A stretch of DNA of 64,000 nucleotides. Origin: Thermoleophilaceae bacterium. Its GTDB lineage: Bacteria; Actinomycetota; Thermoleophilia; Solirubrobacterales; Thermoleophilaceae. The notes beneath the pieces are model-generated. The model had not been told where the DNA came from and made no database searches. It saw only the letters and a program-made list of their open reading frames with translations. This document shows, piece after piece, positions 24,327 to 32,434 of this stretch. The translations under genes and the position numbers were made by a program. The stretch lies in assembly GCA_014534235.1 (NCBI GenBank), contig JACVRW010000001.1, positions 1-64,000 on the forward strand, given 5' to 3'. Each line of letters starts with the position of its first letter. Position 1 is the first letter of the stretch.

Positions 24327-25655
24327 GTGGAAGGGTTCCGGTCGCTGCCGTCCGTGCACCGGCTCGCCGACGCGCTCGACGGCCGCTACCGCGGCCTTGC
24401 CGTGACCGCGGCGCGCGAGGCGGTGGAGGCAGCGCGCGAGCGGGCGCGGCGCGGGGAACCGGTCGGTGACCTCGAAGGCGACGCCCGCCGCCGCCTGGCC
24501 GCTGCGCTCGGGTCCGGGCCGGTTCGCGCCCTGAACGCCACAGGCGTTATCGTCCACACGGGTCTGGGGCGTGCGCCGCTCGCCGAGCTGGCGGTGGAGG
24601 CCGCGGCGCGGGCGGGGCGCCACTACTCGAACCTCGAGCTCGACCTCGAGCGGGGCGGGCGCGGCTCTCGTCAGGAGCACGTCGAGGGACTGTTGCTCGA
24701 GCTCACCGGCGCCGAGGCGGCGCTCGCCGTCAACAACAACGCCGCCGCGGTGCTGCTCGCGGCCACGGCGCTTGCCGCGGGCCGCCAGGTCGTCGTCTCG
24801 CGGGGCCAGCTGATCGAGATCGGCGGCTCGTTCCGCCTCCCCGACGTCGTGGCCCAGTCCGGCGCCGAGCTGGTCGAGGTCGGCACCACGAACCGAACGC
24901 GGCTCGCCGACTACGAGCGCGCGCTCGGCCCGGACACCGCGGCCATCCTGCGCGCGCACCCGTCGAACTTCCGAGTCGTCGGCTTCACGGAGGACGTGCC
25001 GGTCGAGGACCTCTGCCGGCTCGGCATGCCGGTGATCGACGACCTCGGCTCGGGCGCCATCGCGGAGGGCCTCCCCGAGCTCGCCGACGAGCCGGCCGTT
25101 CCGCGCTCCGTGCGGGCGGGCTGCGCGGTCGTCTGCTTCTCGGGCGACAAGCTTCTCGGCGGGTCGCAGGCCGGGATCATGGTCGGCAGGGCCGAGGTCG
25201 TCGACGCCTGCCGCTCGCACCCGCTTGCGCGCGCCGTGCGGATCGACAAGCTCTCGCTCGCGGCGCTCGCGGCCACGCTCTGCCTGTACCGCGACCCGGA
25301 GCTGGCAAAGGACGAGATCCCGGTGTTGCGCATGCTGTCGGCGCCGCGCGCCGAGCTCGAGGCGCGGGCGCAGCTCATGCGCGAGCGCGTCGCCCGGGCC
25401 GGCGGCAAGGCCGGCGTCGTCGAGGCCGCGGCGAAGGTGGGCGGCGGCGCCCTGCCGCTCCTCGAGCTCTCAGGGCCCGTGTGCGCCGTCGAGTCCGGGG
25501 GCGATGGGGTCGACGAGCTCGCCCGCAGGCTCCGGTCCGGGGACCCGCCGGTGATCGGCCGCGTGCGCGAGGGCCGGCTGCTGCTCGACCCCCGGACGCT
25601 GACGGATGAGGAGGCACGGCGAGCCGCAGACGCCGTCGTGGCGGCGTTCCGGTGA
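24327..25655 (+). CDS. selA: L-seryl-tRNA(Sec) selenium transferase
   Basis: The protein has 442 residues. This PLP enzyme converts seryl-tRNA(Sec) to selenocysteyl-tRNA(Sec) using selenophosphate. The central domain has ALNATGVIVHTGLGRAPL, YSNLELDLERGGRGSR, AVNNNAAAVLL and VCFSGDKLLGGSQAG, which holds the PLP lysine. The GTG at 24327 is chosen because upstream sequence would run into the selD gene. The N-terminal domain begins RSLPSVHRLAD, as expected (family ~450-470 residues). The selB start overlaps its stop by four bases. Confidence 0.95.
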   Translation: MEGFRSLPSVHRLADALDGRYRGLAVTAAREAVEAARERARRGEPVGDLEGDARRRLAAALGSGPVRALNATGVIVHTGLGRAPLAELAVEAAARAGRHYSNLELDLERGGRGSRQEHVEGLLLELTGAEAALAVNNNAAAVLLAATALAAGRQVVVSRGQLIEIGGSFRLPDVVAQSGAELVEVGTTNRTRLADYERALGPDTAAILRAHPSNFRVVGFTEDVPVEDLCRLGMPVIDDLGSGAIAEGLPELADEPAVPRSVRAGCAVVCFSGDKLLGGSQAGIMVGRAEVVDACRSHPLARAVRIDKLSLAALAATLCLYRDPELAKDEIPVLRMLSAPRAELEARAQLMRERVARAGGKAGVVEAAAKVGGGALPLLELSGPVCAVESGGDGVDELARRLRSGDPPVIGRVREGRLLLDPRTLTDEEARRAADAVVAAFR

Positions 25656-27223
25656 GCGCCGACCCGCCGCTCACCTTGGGGACGGCGGGACACGTCGATC
25701 ACGGCAAGACGACGCTCGTCGGCGCGCTGACCGGCAAGGACACGGACCGCCTCTCCGAGGAGAAGGAGCGCGGGCTCTCGATCGAGCTCGGATACGCCCC
25801 GCTGCACCTCCCGTCGGGCCGCCGCCTGTCCGTGGTCGACGTCCCGGGGCACGAGCGCTTCGTCCGCACGATGGTCGCCGGCGCCACGGGGATCGACGCG
25901 TTCCTTCTCTGCGTCGCGGCGGACGACGGCTTCATGCCGCAGACGCGCGAGCACCTCGCGGTACTCCGCGCGCTCGGCGTCGAGCGGGGGGTAGTGGCGA
26001 TGACGAAGGCGGACCTCGCGCCGCCGGACCGGGTGGCCGCGCAGGTCGCCGAGCGGCTGCCCGGAATCGAGGCGATCCCGGTAGCCGCGCCGGCCGGCGC
26101 GGGCCTGGACGAGCTGCTCGGTGCGCTCGACCGGGCCGTGGCGGACGCGCCCGGCCGCGCGGCTCGGGGCGGCGTCGCCCGCCTGCACGTCGATCGCGTG
26201 TTCACGCTGCGCGGGATCGGCACGGTCGTGACGGGCACGCTGTGGTCGGGATGCGTCTCCCGCGGGGAGGAGGTGATGGTCCTGCCGCAGGGCATAGCGG
26301 CGCGGGTTCGGTCCGTCCAGGTCCACGACCAGTCCGTCGAGACCGCAGACGCGGGGCAGCGGGTGGCGCTCGCGCTGGCGGGCGTCGGCTGGCGCCAGCT
26401 CGAGCGCGGGGACGTGGTGTGCGATCGTGACTGCGGCCTCCACGCGAGCTACCGGCTGGACGCGGCGGTGTCGCTAGAGCCGGGTTCCCGCCCCGTGGCG
26501 ACCGGCACCCGGGTCCAGGTTCACCACGGCACGCGGGAGGCTCCGGCGCGCGTGGTTCCGCTCGAAGGAGCGCGGCTCCTGTCCGGCCGGCGCACGCCCT
26601 GCCAGCTGCGCCTCGAGGCGCCGCTGATCGCGGACCGTGGGGACGCCGTCGTGCTGCGTCAAATTGCACCGCCGGACACGATCGGCGGCGGGGAGGTGCT
26701 CGATCCGAGCCCCGCAAGGCATGGACCGCGCCGCCGGCTCGCCGCGCCACCGGCTCCGCCTCCGCCCGAGCGGCAGCCGGAGCGACCGTCCGCGCGGCCC
26801 GCGAACCACGCCGCCCTGCGGCTCGCCGAGCTGCTCAGGGGCGACGGCGAGCGACCGCGCGCCGACGCCGACCTCGAGCAGGCCGCCGGGCTCGACGGGC
26901 CGGCGGCGCGGCGGGCGTGGCGCGAGCTCGAGGGCGTGGGGCTGGCCGTCCGGGTGGCGCGCAACCTGCACTTCGACCCGACCGCGCTGGATCGCCTGCT
27001 CGCCGCCGTGGTGGAGCTCTGCCGCCGCGACGGAGGCACCACGATCGCCGAGGTCAGGGACGCGCTCGCCACGAGCAGGCGCTACGCGCAGGCGCTGCTG
27101 GAGCACCTCGACGCCACGAAGGTGACCGTCCGGCGCGGCGACCGGCACGTCCTCCGCCGGCGCCTCGGTCCGGCCACTACGCGCGCCAGTAGCGACTTGA
27201 GAAGAGCACGAGAGCGGGGATGA
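25652..27223 (+). CDS. selB: selenocysteine-specific elongation factor
   Basis: The protein has 523 residues. SelB delivers Sec-tRNA(Sec) to UGA codons by binding the mRNA SECIS hairpin. The G domain shows GTAGHVDHGKTTL, the switch region KERGLSIELGYA, DVPGHERF and TKAD. EF-Tu-like barrel domains follow. After a Pro/Arg-rich linker (~residue 370) the C-terminal winged-helix region (from NHAALRLAELL) binds SECIS. It is shorter than the ~610-residue E. coli protein, suggesting fewer winged helices. The 3' end overlaps the convergent trkH gene by 47 bases. Confidence 0.95.
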   Translation: MSADPPLTLGTAGHVDHGKTTLVGALTGKDTDRLSEEKERGLSIELGYAPLHLPSGRRLSVVDVPGHERFVRTMVAGATGIDAFLLCVAADDGFMPQTREHLAVLRALGVERGVVAMTKADLAPPDRVAAQVAERLPGIEAIPVAAPAGAGLDELLGALDRAVADAPGRAARGGVARLHVDRVFTLRGIGTVVTGTLWSGCVSRGEEVMVLPQGIAARVRSVQVHDQSVETADAGQRVALALAGVGWRQLERGDVVCDRDCGLHASYRLDAAVSLEPGSRPVATGTRVQVHHGTREAPARVVPLEGARLLSGRRTPCQLRLEAPLIADRGDAVVLRQIAPPDTIGGGEVLDPSPARHGPRRRLAAPPAPPPPERQPERPSARPANHAALRLAELLRGDGERPRADADLEQAAGLDGPAARRAWRELEGVGLAVRVARNLHFDPTALDRLLAAVVELCRRDGGTTIAEVRDALATSRRYAQALLEHLDATKVTVRRGDRHVLRRRLGPATTRASSDLRRARERG

Positions 27224-28712
27224 TCTCCAATCGGCCGAGGTACATCTCGGCCGTCAGCACGAGCTTGGAGAACTCGCCAAAGGGCGCGTACGAGCCCATC
27301 GGGCCGGCGAAGCCGAGCCCGGGGCCCGCCCCTCCCAGCAGAGTCACCGAGTCGGCCAGCGACTGGAAGGCCGTGAGGTGCACGTCTTGCAGCGCCGAGT
27401 CGATCAGGATCGCTACGGCTCCAAAGACGCAGACGCCGACGAAGAGGAAGAGGAACACGATGATCGCCCGGAGCACGCGCTCGTCGATGACGGCGCCGTT
27501 CAGCCGCAGCGGCGCGACCAGGTCGGGGTGCAGCGTCTGATGGATCTCGCGGCGCAGCATCTTGACGATCACGAGGTGCCGCACCAACTTGATGGACCCC
27601 GCCGTGGAGCCGGCGGAGGCGCTCACCAGCACCGCGCCGAACAGCACCATCGTCGCGAGCGGCGGCCAGAGGTTGAAGTCGGTGCTCGCGAAGCCCGTCG
27701 TTGTCATCATCGACACGGTGTTGAAGACGGCGTGGCGAATGGCGGACCCGCCCGCGGCGACGTCCGCGCTCAAGAGCCCGACGAGGACGACCAGGGTGGC
27801 GACCGCCAGCAGCAGCAGGTAGGCGCGGAACTCCTCGTCGCGCCCCAGGGCCGACAGTCGGTGCCGGACGATGCCCGTGAACAGCAGGGCGAAGTTCGTG
27901 CCGGCAGCGACCATGAAGAAGGCGATCGCCCACTGCGACGCGGGCGCGAACGGCTCGACCGAGCGCGCCTCGGGCGAGAACCCGGCCGTGGAGATCGTGC
28001 CGAATGTGTGGGCAACGGCCTGGTAGAGGGTCATGCGCGGGTCGACCCCCGTCCATCCCAGCACGGCCAGCACAAGGATCTCCGTGGCCGTGATGCCGAC
28101 ATAGAGAACGACGTAGCGCCTCGCGGTCTCGCGGATCGTCGCCTCCAGGCCCAGCTCCGGTCCGGGCGCCTCGGTCCTGAAGAGCGCCTGGCGGCCGGCG
28201 ATGTTCATACGCGGGAGCACCGCCAGGAACAGGACGATGATGCCGAGGCCCCCCATCCACGCCGTGAACTGGCGCCACATCGCCACCGATCGCGACAGCC
28301 CCTCCACGTCCGCCACGACGGTGGCGGCGCACCCGGAGAACCCCGACATCGACTCGAAGTAGGCGTCGATCGGATTCGACAGCTGCGGCTCCGAGAGCAG
28401 ATAGGGCAGCGCGCCGGACGCGGGTACGAGCATCCAGATCAGCACGACCACGAGGTAGCCCTCGCGTGCCCCGACGCGCTCCCTGCCGGAAGTGGTGCGC
28501 TCGAGCCCCGCGCCGAACGCCCAGGTGACCAGGCCCGAGACGACGAACGGCCACACCGGCTCGCCGTAGCCGAGCGCGAGCGCCGTCGGGAACAGGAATG
28601 CCAGCGAGATGGGCTTGACGATCCAGCCGATCAGGTTCAGTGCGCCGACGACGTCGACGCGGACCGCGCCGGGTCGCGCCCGGCCGTCCGTGGCGGCGGT
28701 TCGCACCGCCAC
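27177..28712 (-). CDS. trkH: TrkH-type potassium uptake membrane subunit
   Basis: The protein has 511 residues with four repeated membrane-pore-membrane units. Filter-like loops are GFSGCAATVV, TFGTISTAGFS, MTTTGFAST and TLLGGAGPG. This is the translocating subunit of Trk/Ktr K+ uptake, which needs a cytosolic TrkA/KtrA RCK partner. None lies next to it here; the only RCK gene seen in the window, at 15.5-16.4 kb, is broken. It converges on selB and sits between the Sec genes and focA. Confidence 0.92.
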   Translation of the reverse strand: MAVRTAATDGRARPGAVRVDVVGALNLIGWIVKPISLAFLFPTALALGYGEPVWPFVVSGLVTWAFGAGLERTTSGRERVGAREGYLVVVLIWMLVPASGALPYLLSEPQLSNPIDAYFESMSGFSGCAATVVADVEGLSRSVAMWRQFTAWMGGLGIIVLFLAVLPRMNIAGRQALFRTEAPGPELGLEATIRETARRYVVLYVGITATEILVLAVLGWTGVDPRMTLYQAVAHTFGTISTAGFSPEARSVEPFAPASQWAIAFFMVAAGTNFALLFTGIVRHRLSALGRDEEFRAYLLLLAVATLVVLVGLLSADVAAGGSAIRHAVFNTVSMMTTTGFASTDFNLWPPLATMVLFGAVLVSASAGSTAGSIKLVRHLVIVKMLRREIHQTLHPDLVAPLRLNGAVIDERVLRAIIVFLFLFVGVCVFGAVAILIDSALQDVHLTAFQSLADSVTLLGGAGPGLGFAGPMGSYAPFGEFSKLVLTAEMYLGRLEIIPALVLFSSRYWRA

Positions 28713-28769
28713 ATCATCCCGGCCCGCCGCGGCTAGAGCCGGCTGCGGGATGCAGCCGGCCTTCGGACG

Positions 28770-29632
28770 CTACGCCGGCGCCTGCGTGGGCGTCGCCGGC
28801 TCGGCCTCGGGCTCCTCTGTGGTGACGGTGACGCCCCCGCCCGTAGGCTCGCCGGGCGCAGGGCGAGCGTACAGGTACCAGTACGCGCCGGCGACGAAGA
28901 TCGCCGCGCCGACGAAGTTCCCGAGGAAGGCGAAGATCCAGTTGTGCAGGGCGTCCCACCAGGTGAGATCCGCGCCGGCGAAGATCGCCGCCGGGAGGAA
29001 GAACATGTTCGCTACCACGTGGTCGAAGCCCATCGCGACGAAGGCCATGATCGGGAAGAAGATCGAGATGACCTTCCCGGCCACGTCCTGCGCCGGAGCG
29101 CGAGCATGACCGCCAGGCACACGAGCCAGTTGCACCCCATCGCGCGCAGGAAGATCTGCCATTCGGTCTCCTCGACGCCCTTCGCCAGCGCGATCTGCTC
29201 GAGCCGCTCGAGCGGCAGCTCGCTGGTCGCGATACCCGTCTGGTCGGCGAGGAAGTAGGCGACGAACAGCGCTCCGAGTAGGTTGCCGATCAGAACGAAG
29301 CCGAGGTTCGGGAACAGGTTGCGCGCCGAGACGCGCCCCCTGAAGGCCGCGAGCGGCAGCAGCGCCATGTTCCCCGTGAGCAGCTCGGCCCCACCGATCA
29401 CCACGAGGATCAGACCGAGGCTGAAGACCGTCCCCGCAAAGAAGGTCGGAAGCGTCCCCCACAGCTCCACCCGCATGCCGGCGGTCGTAACCGTCGCGAG
29501 GAGCGCCCCGAACGCGATGTAGGCGCCGGCCAGGAAGCCGGCCACAAGCGCCTTGTCCCACGACAGCTTGGCCTTGGCGACGCCCTTCTCGAGCCCCGCC
29601 GCCGTCATCTCCTTGGGATCGCTGAACGACAT
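28770..29632 (-). pseudogene. focA: formate/nitrite channel (FNT family) with one frameshift
   Basis: FNT channels move formate or nitrite across the membrane. The N-terminal ~175 residues (LSWDKALVAGFLAGAYIAFG, GGAELLTGNM, NLLGALFVAYF, GCNWLVCLAVMLAL) read in one frame. The rest (APAQDVAGKVISIFFPIMAF, GFDHVVANMFFLPAAIF, WIFAFLGNFVGAAIFV) reads in another, with the switch near 29099. Adding one G there would restore a continuous ~287-residue protein of normal family length. Both parts are well conserved, so this may be an assembly indel rather than decay. It lies between trkH and cydA, next to the formate dehydrogenase block. Confidence 0.85.
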
Positions 29633-29741
29633 GCGGCCCCCTTCGTGCGTGCGGTGCTTGTGCGCGGCGCGTACCCGACGACCGTGGCGATAATCAAGGA
29701 GAACTTGGGTACACGCGGAAGCGGTTCACCCGGTCGCCTCG

Positions 29742-31145
29742 ATGCTCGATCCCGACTTCGTCATCTTCGCGCAGCGCGTCTCCGGCGTACTCGGCGGCGA
29801 GTCGCAACCCGACCTCCTCGAGGCGCGCTGGATGCAGGCGCTCTCCCTTGCCGTCCACATCCCGATCGTGTGCTTCGGGATCGCCTTCCCGGCGATGATC
29901 CTCTTCATGGAGGGCCTTTACCTGCGGACGGGCGACGTCACCTACAAGGCGCTCGCGAAGCGCTGGTCCAAGGTCGCGCTCATCCTGTTCGCCGTGGGGG
30001 TGGTGACCGGGACCATCCTCTCGTTCGAGTTCGGGCTCCTCTGGCCCGAGTTCATGGCGAGCTTCGGTGAGGTCTTCGGCCTCGCCTTCGGGCTCGAGGG
30101 CGTCTCGTTCTTCATCGAGGCGATCTTCATCGCGATCTACGTCTACGGCTGGGACCGCCTCAGCCGGCGCGCCCACTTCCTCACGGGCATCCCGATCGTG
30201 ATCACGGGCTTCTCGGGGTCGTTCATGGTCATCGCCGTCAACGGCTGGATGAACAACCCCCAGGGCTTCGACGTCGTGAACGGGCGCGTCGTCGACCCGG
30301 CCCCGTGGGACGCCCTCCTCAACAACCACCTCTGGCACGAGCTCATGCACATGTACCTGGCCGGCTACATCGTGTCGGGCTTCATCGTGGCGGGGGTGTA
30401 CGCCTCGGCCCGGCTGCGGGGCCGGCGCGATCGCTATCACCGGGCGGGGCTCGTGGTGCCCCTCACGTTCGCCGCACTGGCCGCCCCGATGCAGGTTGTG
30501 GTCGGCGACTGGGCCGGGCGCACGGTCGCCGAGAACCAGCCGGTCAAGCTCGCCGCCTTCGAGGGACTGCCGCGCACCATCGAGGGCGCGCCATTCACGA
30601 TCGGCGGCTACTACGACGAGGAGGAAGGCGAGGTCAAGTACGGGATCGAGATCCCCAAGCTCCTCTCACTCCTCGCGCACCACGACCCGAACGCGCGCGT
30701 GGAGGGCCTCAACATCGTCCCCGCCGACGACCGCCCACCCATCAACGTCGTCCGCTTCGCCTTTCAGACGATGATCGGGATCGGCACGGGGCTTGCCCTG
30801 CTCGCGACGGTCTATCTGTTCACCTGGGTGCGCAGGCGCCGCCTGCCGCGCTCGCGCTGGTTCTACCGCGCGGTGATGGCGGCGGGCCCGCTGTCGCTCG
30901 TGGCGCTGATCTGCGGCTGGATCACGACGGAGGTGGGCCGCCAGCCCTGGGTCGTCTACGAGGTGATGCGCACATCGCAGGCCGTCACCGCCGCCGACGG
31001 GCTCGAGCTCGGCTTCGTCTTCCTGATCCTCGTGTACGTCGGCCTCGCCGCCGCGGTGTACTGGCTGCTCCGCCGTCTCAGCCGCCGACCGCCGGAGGTC
31101 GAGGTCGGTGGGGCGCCGGGCGCGGGGCCGGCGGGCGGCTACTGA
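29742..31145 (+). CDS. cydA: cytochrome bd oxidase subunit I
   Basis: The protein has 467 residues with nine predicted membrane helices. The early ARWMQALSLAVHIPIVCFG includes the heme b595 ligand His. The block GLEGVSFFIEAIFIAIYVYGW with glutamates of the proton path is conserved, and NNHLWHELMHMYLAGYIV carries a later His ligand region. The Q-loop is of the short type. The enzyme oxidises quinol and reduces oxygen to water with high affinity. It starts an operon with cydB and a small membrane protein, directly upstream of formate dehydrogenase. Confidence 0.93.
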   Translation: MLDPDFVIFAQRVSGVLGGESQPDLLEARWMQALSLAVHIPIVCFGIAFPAMILFMEGLYLRTGDVTYKALAKRWSKVALILFAVGVVTGTILSFEFGLLWPEFMASFGEVFGLAFGLEGVSFFIEAIFIAIYVYGWDRLSRRAHFLTGIPIVITGFSGSFMVIAVNGWMNNPQGFDVVNGRVVDPAPWDALLNNHLWHELMHMYLAGYIVSGFIVAGVYASARLRGRRDRYHRAGLVVPLTFAALAAPMQVVVGDWAGRTVAENQPVKLAAFEGLPRTIEGAPFTIGGYYDEEEGEVKYGIEIPKLLSLLAHHDPNARVEGLNIVPADDRPPINVVRFAFQTMIGIGTGLALLATVYLFTWVRRRRLPRSRWFYRAVMAAGPLSLVALICGWITTEVGRQPWVVYEVMRTSQAVTAADGLELGFVFLILVYVGLAAAVYWLLRRLSRRPPEVEVGGAPGAGPAGGY

Positions 31146-31147
31146 CG

Positions 31148-32215
31148 ATGGCGGAGATCTGCCTGGGATTCGTCGTGCTCGGCCTCACCGCCTACGCGGT
31201 GCTCGGAGGAGCCGACTTCGGCGCGGGCTTCTGGGACCTCACAGCCGGCGGAGCCGAGCGCGGCGGCCGCCTGCGCGGCATGGTGCAGCGCTCGATGAGC
31301 CCGGTGTGGGAGGCCAACCACGTCTGGCTCATCTTCGTGCTCGTCATCGTCTGGACGGCGTTCCCCGTGGCGTTCGGCTCGGTCACCTCGACGCTCGCCA
31401 TTCCGCTGTTCTTCGCCGCGATCGGGATCATCTTCCGGGGCACGGCATTCGCGCTGCGGGGACAGGCGGCCACGATCAACGAGGCGCGTACGCTCGGCGC
31501 CATGTTTGCGCTCTCGTCCGTGCTCGTGCCGTTCTTCCTGGGCGCGACGCTCGGCGGAGTCGCCTCCGGCAGGGTGGAGGTCGGCAACGCAGCCGGCGAC
31601 GCCGTCAGCTCGTGGCTCAACCCGACGTCGGCGCTGATCGGGGTGATCGCCGTCATCGCGGGGGCCTACCTGGCCGCGGTCTACCTGGCCGGCGACGCCC
31701 GGCGGGCCGGGCTGCCAGACCTGGTGCGCGCATTCCGGGCGCGCGCGCTCGGCTCGGGTGTGGTCGCCGGAGCGGTCGCCCTGGGCGGGCTGTTCGTGGT
31801 GCGCGAGGACGCCCGCCCGCTGTACGACGGGTTGACCTCCGGCGGCGGCCTTGCGATGGTGATCCTCTCCGCGATCGCCGGAGGGGGCACGCTGGCCCTC
31901 GTGTGGAGGGAGCGCTACGGGCTGGCCCGGGTAACGGCGGCCGCGGCGGTGGCCGCGATCACGGTCGGCTGGGTCCTAGCGCAGGACCCGTATCTTCTGC
32001 CGGACGAGCTCACGCTCGACCAGGCGGCGGCGAGCGACGCCACGCTGACCGCCCTCGTCATCAGCGTGGCGGCGGGCTTCATCGTCCTCGGCCCGTCGCT
32101 CTGGTACCTCTACAAGCTGGTCCTCCAGGGCCGGCTCGACCAGCAGTTCGAGCCGCTCGACCAGCGCTTCCGCCCGCTCACAGCCGGTGACGAGACGCAG
32201 GAGCCCCCGCGGTGA
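31148..32215 (+). CDS. cydB: cytochrome bd oxidase subunit II
   Basis: The protein has 355 residues from an ATG at 31148, two bases after the cydA stop. The N-terminus has LTAYAVLGGADFGAGFWDL, the hallmark of CydB, followed by SPVWEANHVWLIFVLVIVWTAFP. Eight to nine membrane helices follow. It pairs with CydA to form the bd oxidase in the cytoplasmic membrane. Its stop overlaps the start of a small membrane ORF by four bases. Confidence 0.93.
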   Translation: MAEICLGFVVLGLTAYAVLGGADFGAGFWDLTAGGAERGGRLRGMVQRSMSPVWEANHVWLIFVLVIVWTAFPVAFGSVTSTLAIPLFFAAIGIIFRGTAFALRGQAATINEARTLGAMFALSSVLVPFFLGATLGGVASGRVEVGNAAGDAVSSWLNPTSALIGVIAVIAGAYLAAVYLAGDARRAGLPDLVRAFRARALGSGVVAGAVALGGLFVVREDARPLYDGLTSGGGLAMVILSAIAGGGTLALVWRERYGLARVTAAAAVAAITVGWVLAQDPYLLPDELTLDQAAASDATLTALVISVAAGFIVLGPSLWYLYKLVLQGRLDQQFEPLDQRFRPLTAGDETQEPPR

Positions 32216-32388
32216 GGGAGCGGCTCGGGGCCTTCACGCTCGCCGCGCTCGTCGTCGCGCTCGTGCTGATGCTCCTTTTCGAGACCACACTCACGCGCAT
32301 CGGCGGGGTGGTGGCCATGTTCACCTTCATCGTCTCCGGGATCTTCCTGATCGCGAGCCCGGCCTTCCTCGACGCCGAGGAGGAATAA
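32212..32388 (+). CDS. small two-helix membrane protein in the cyd operon, 58 aa
   Basis: The GTG at 32212 overlaps the cydB stop (GTGA). The product has two hydrophobic helices (FTLAALVVALVLMLLF and GGVVAMFTFIVSGIFLIA) joined by an ETTLTRI turn and ends LDAEEE. Its position and size suggest an accessory subunit like CydX or CydS, which stabilise bd oxidases, but those have a single helix and no sequence match is claimed. It could also be an unrelated small protein. It is 46 bp upstream of fdhA. Confidence 0.6.
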   Translation: MRERLGAFTLAALVVALVLMLLFETTLTRIGGVVAMFTFIVSGIFLIASPAFLDAEEE

Positions 32389-32434
32389 CATCCGCGACTG
32401 CCGCCCGGTTCTCCGGGTAGCCGAGGCGAAGGGC

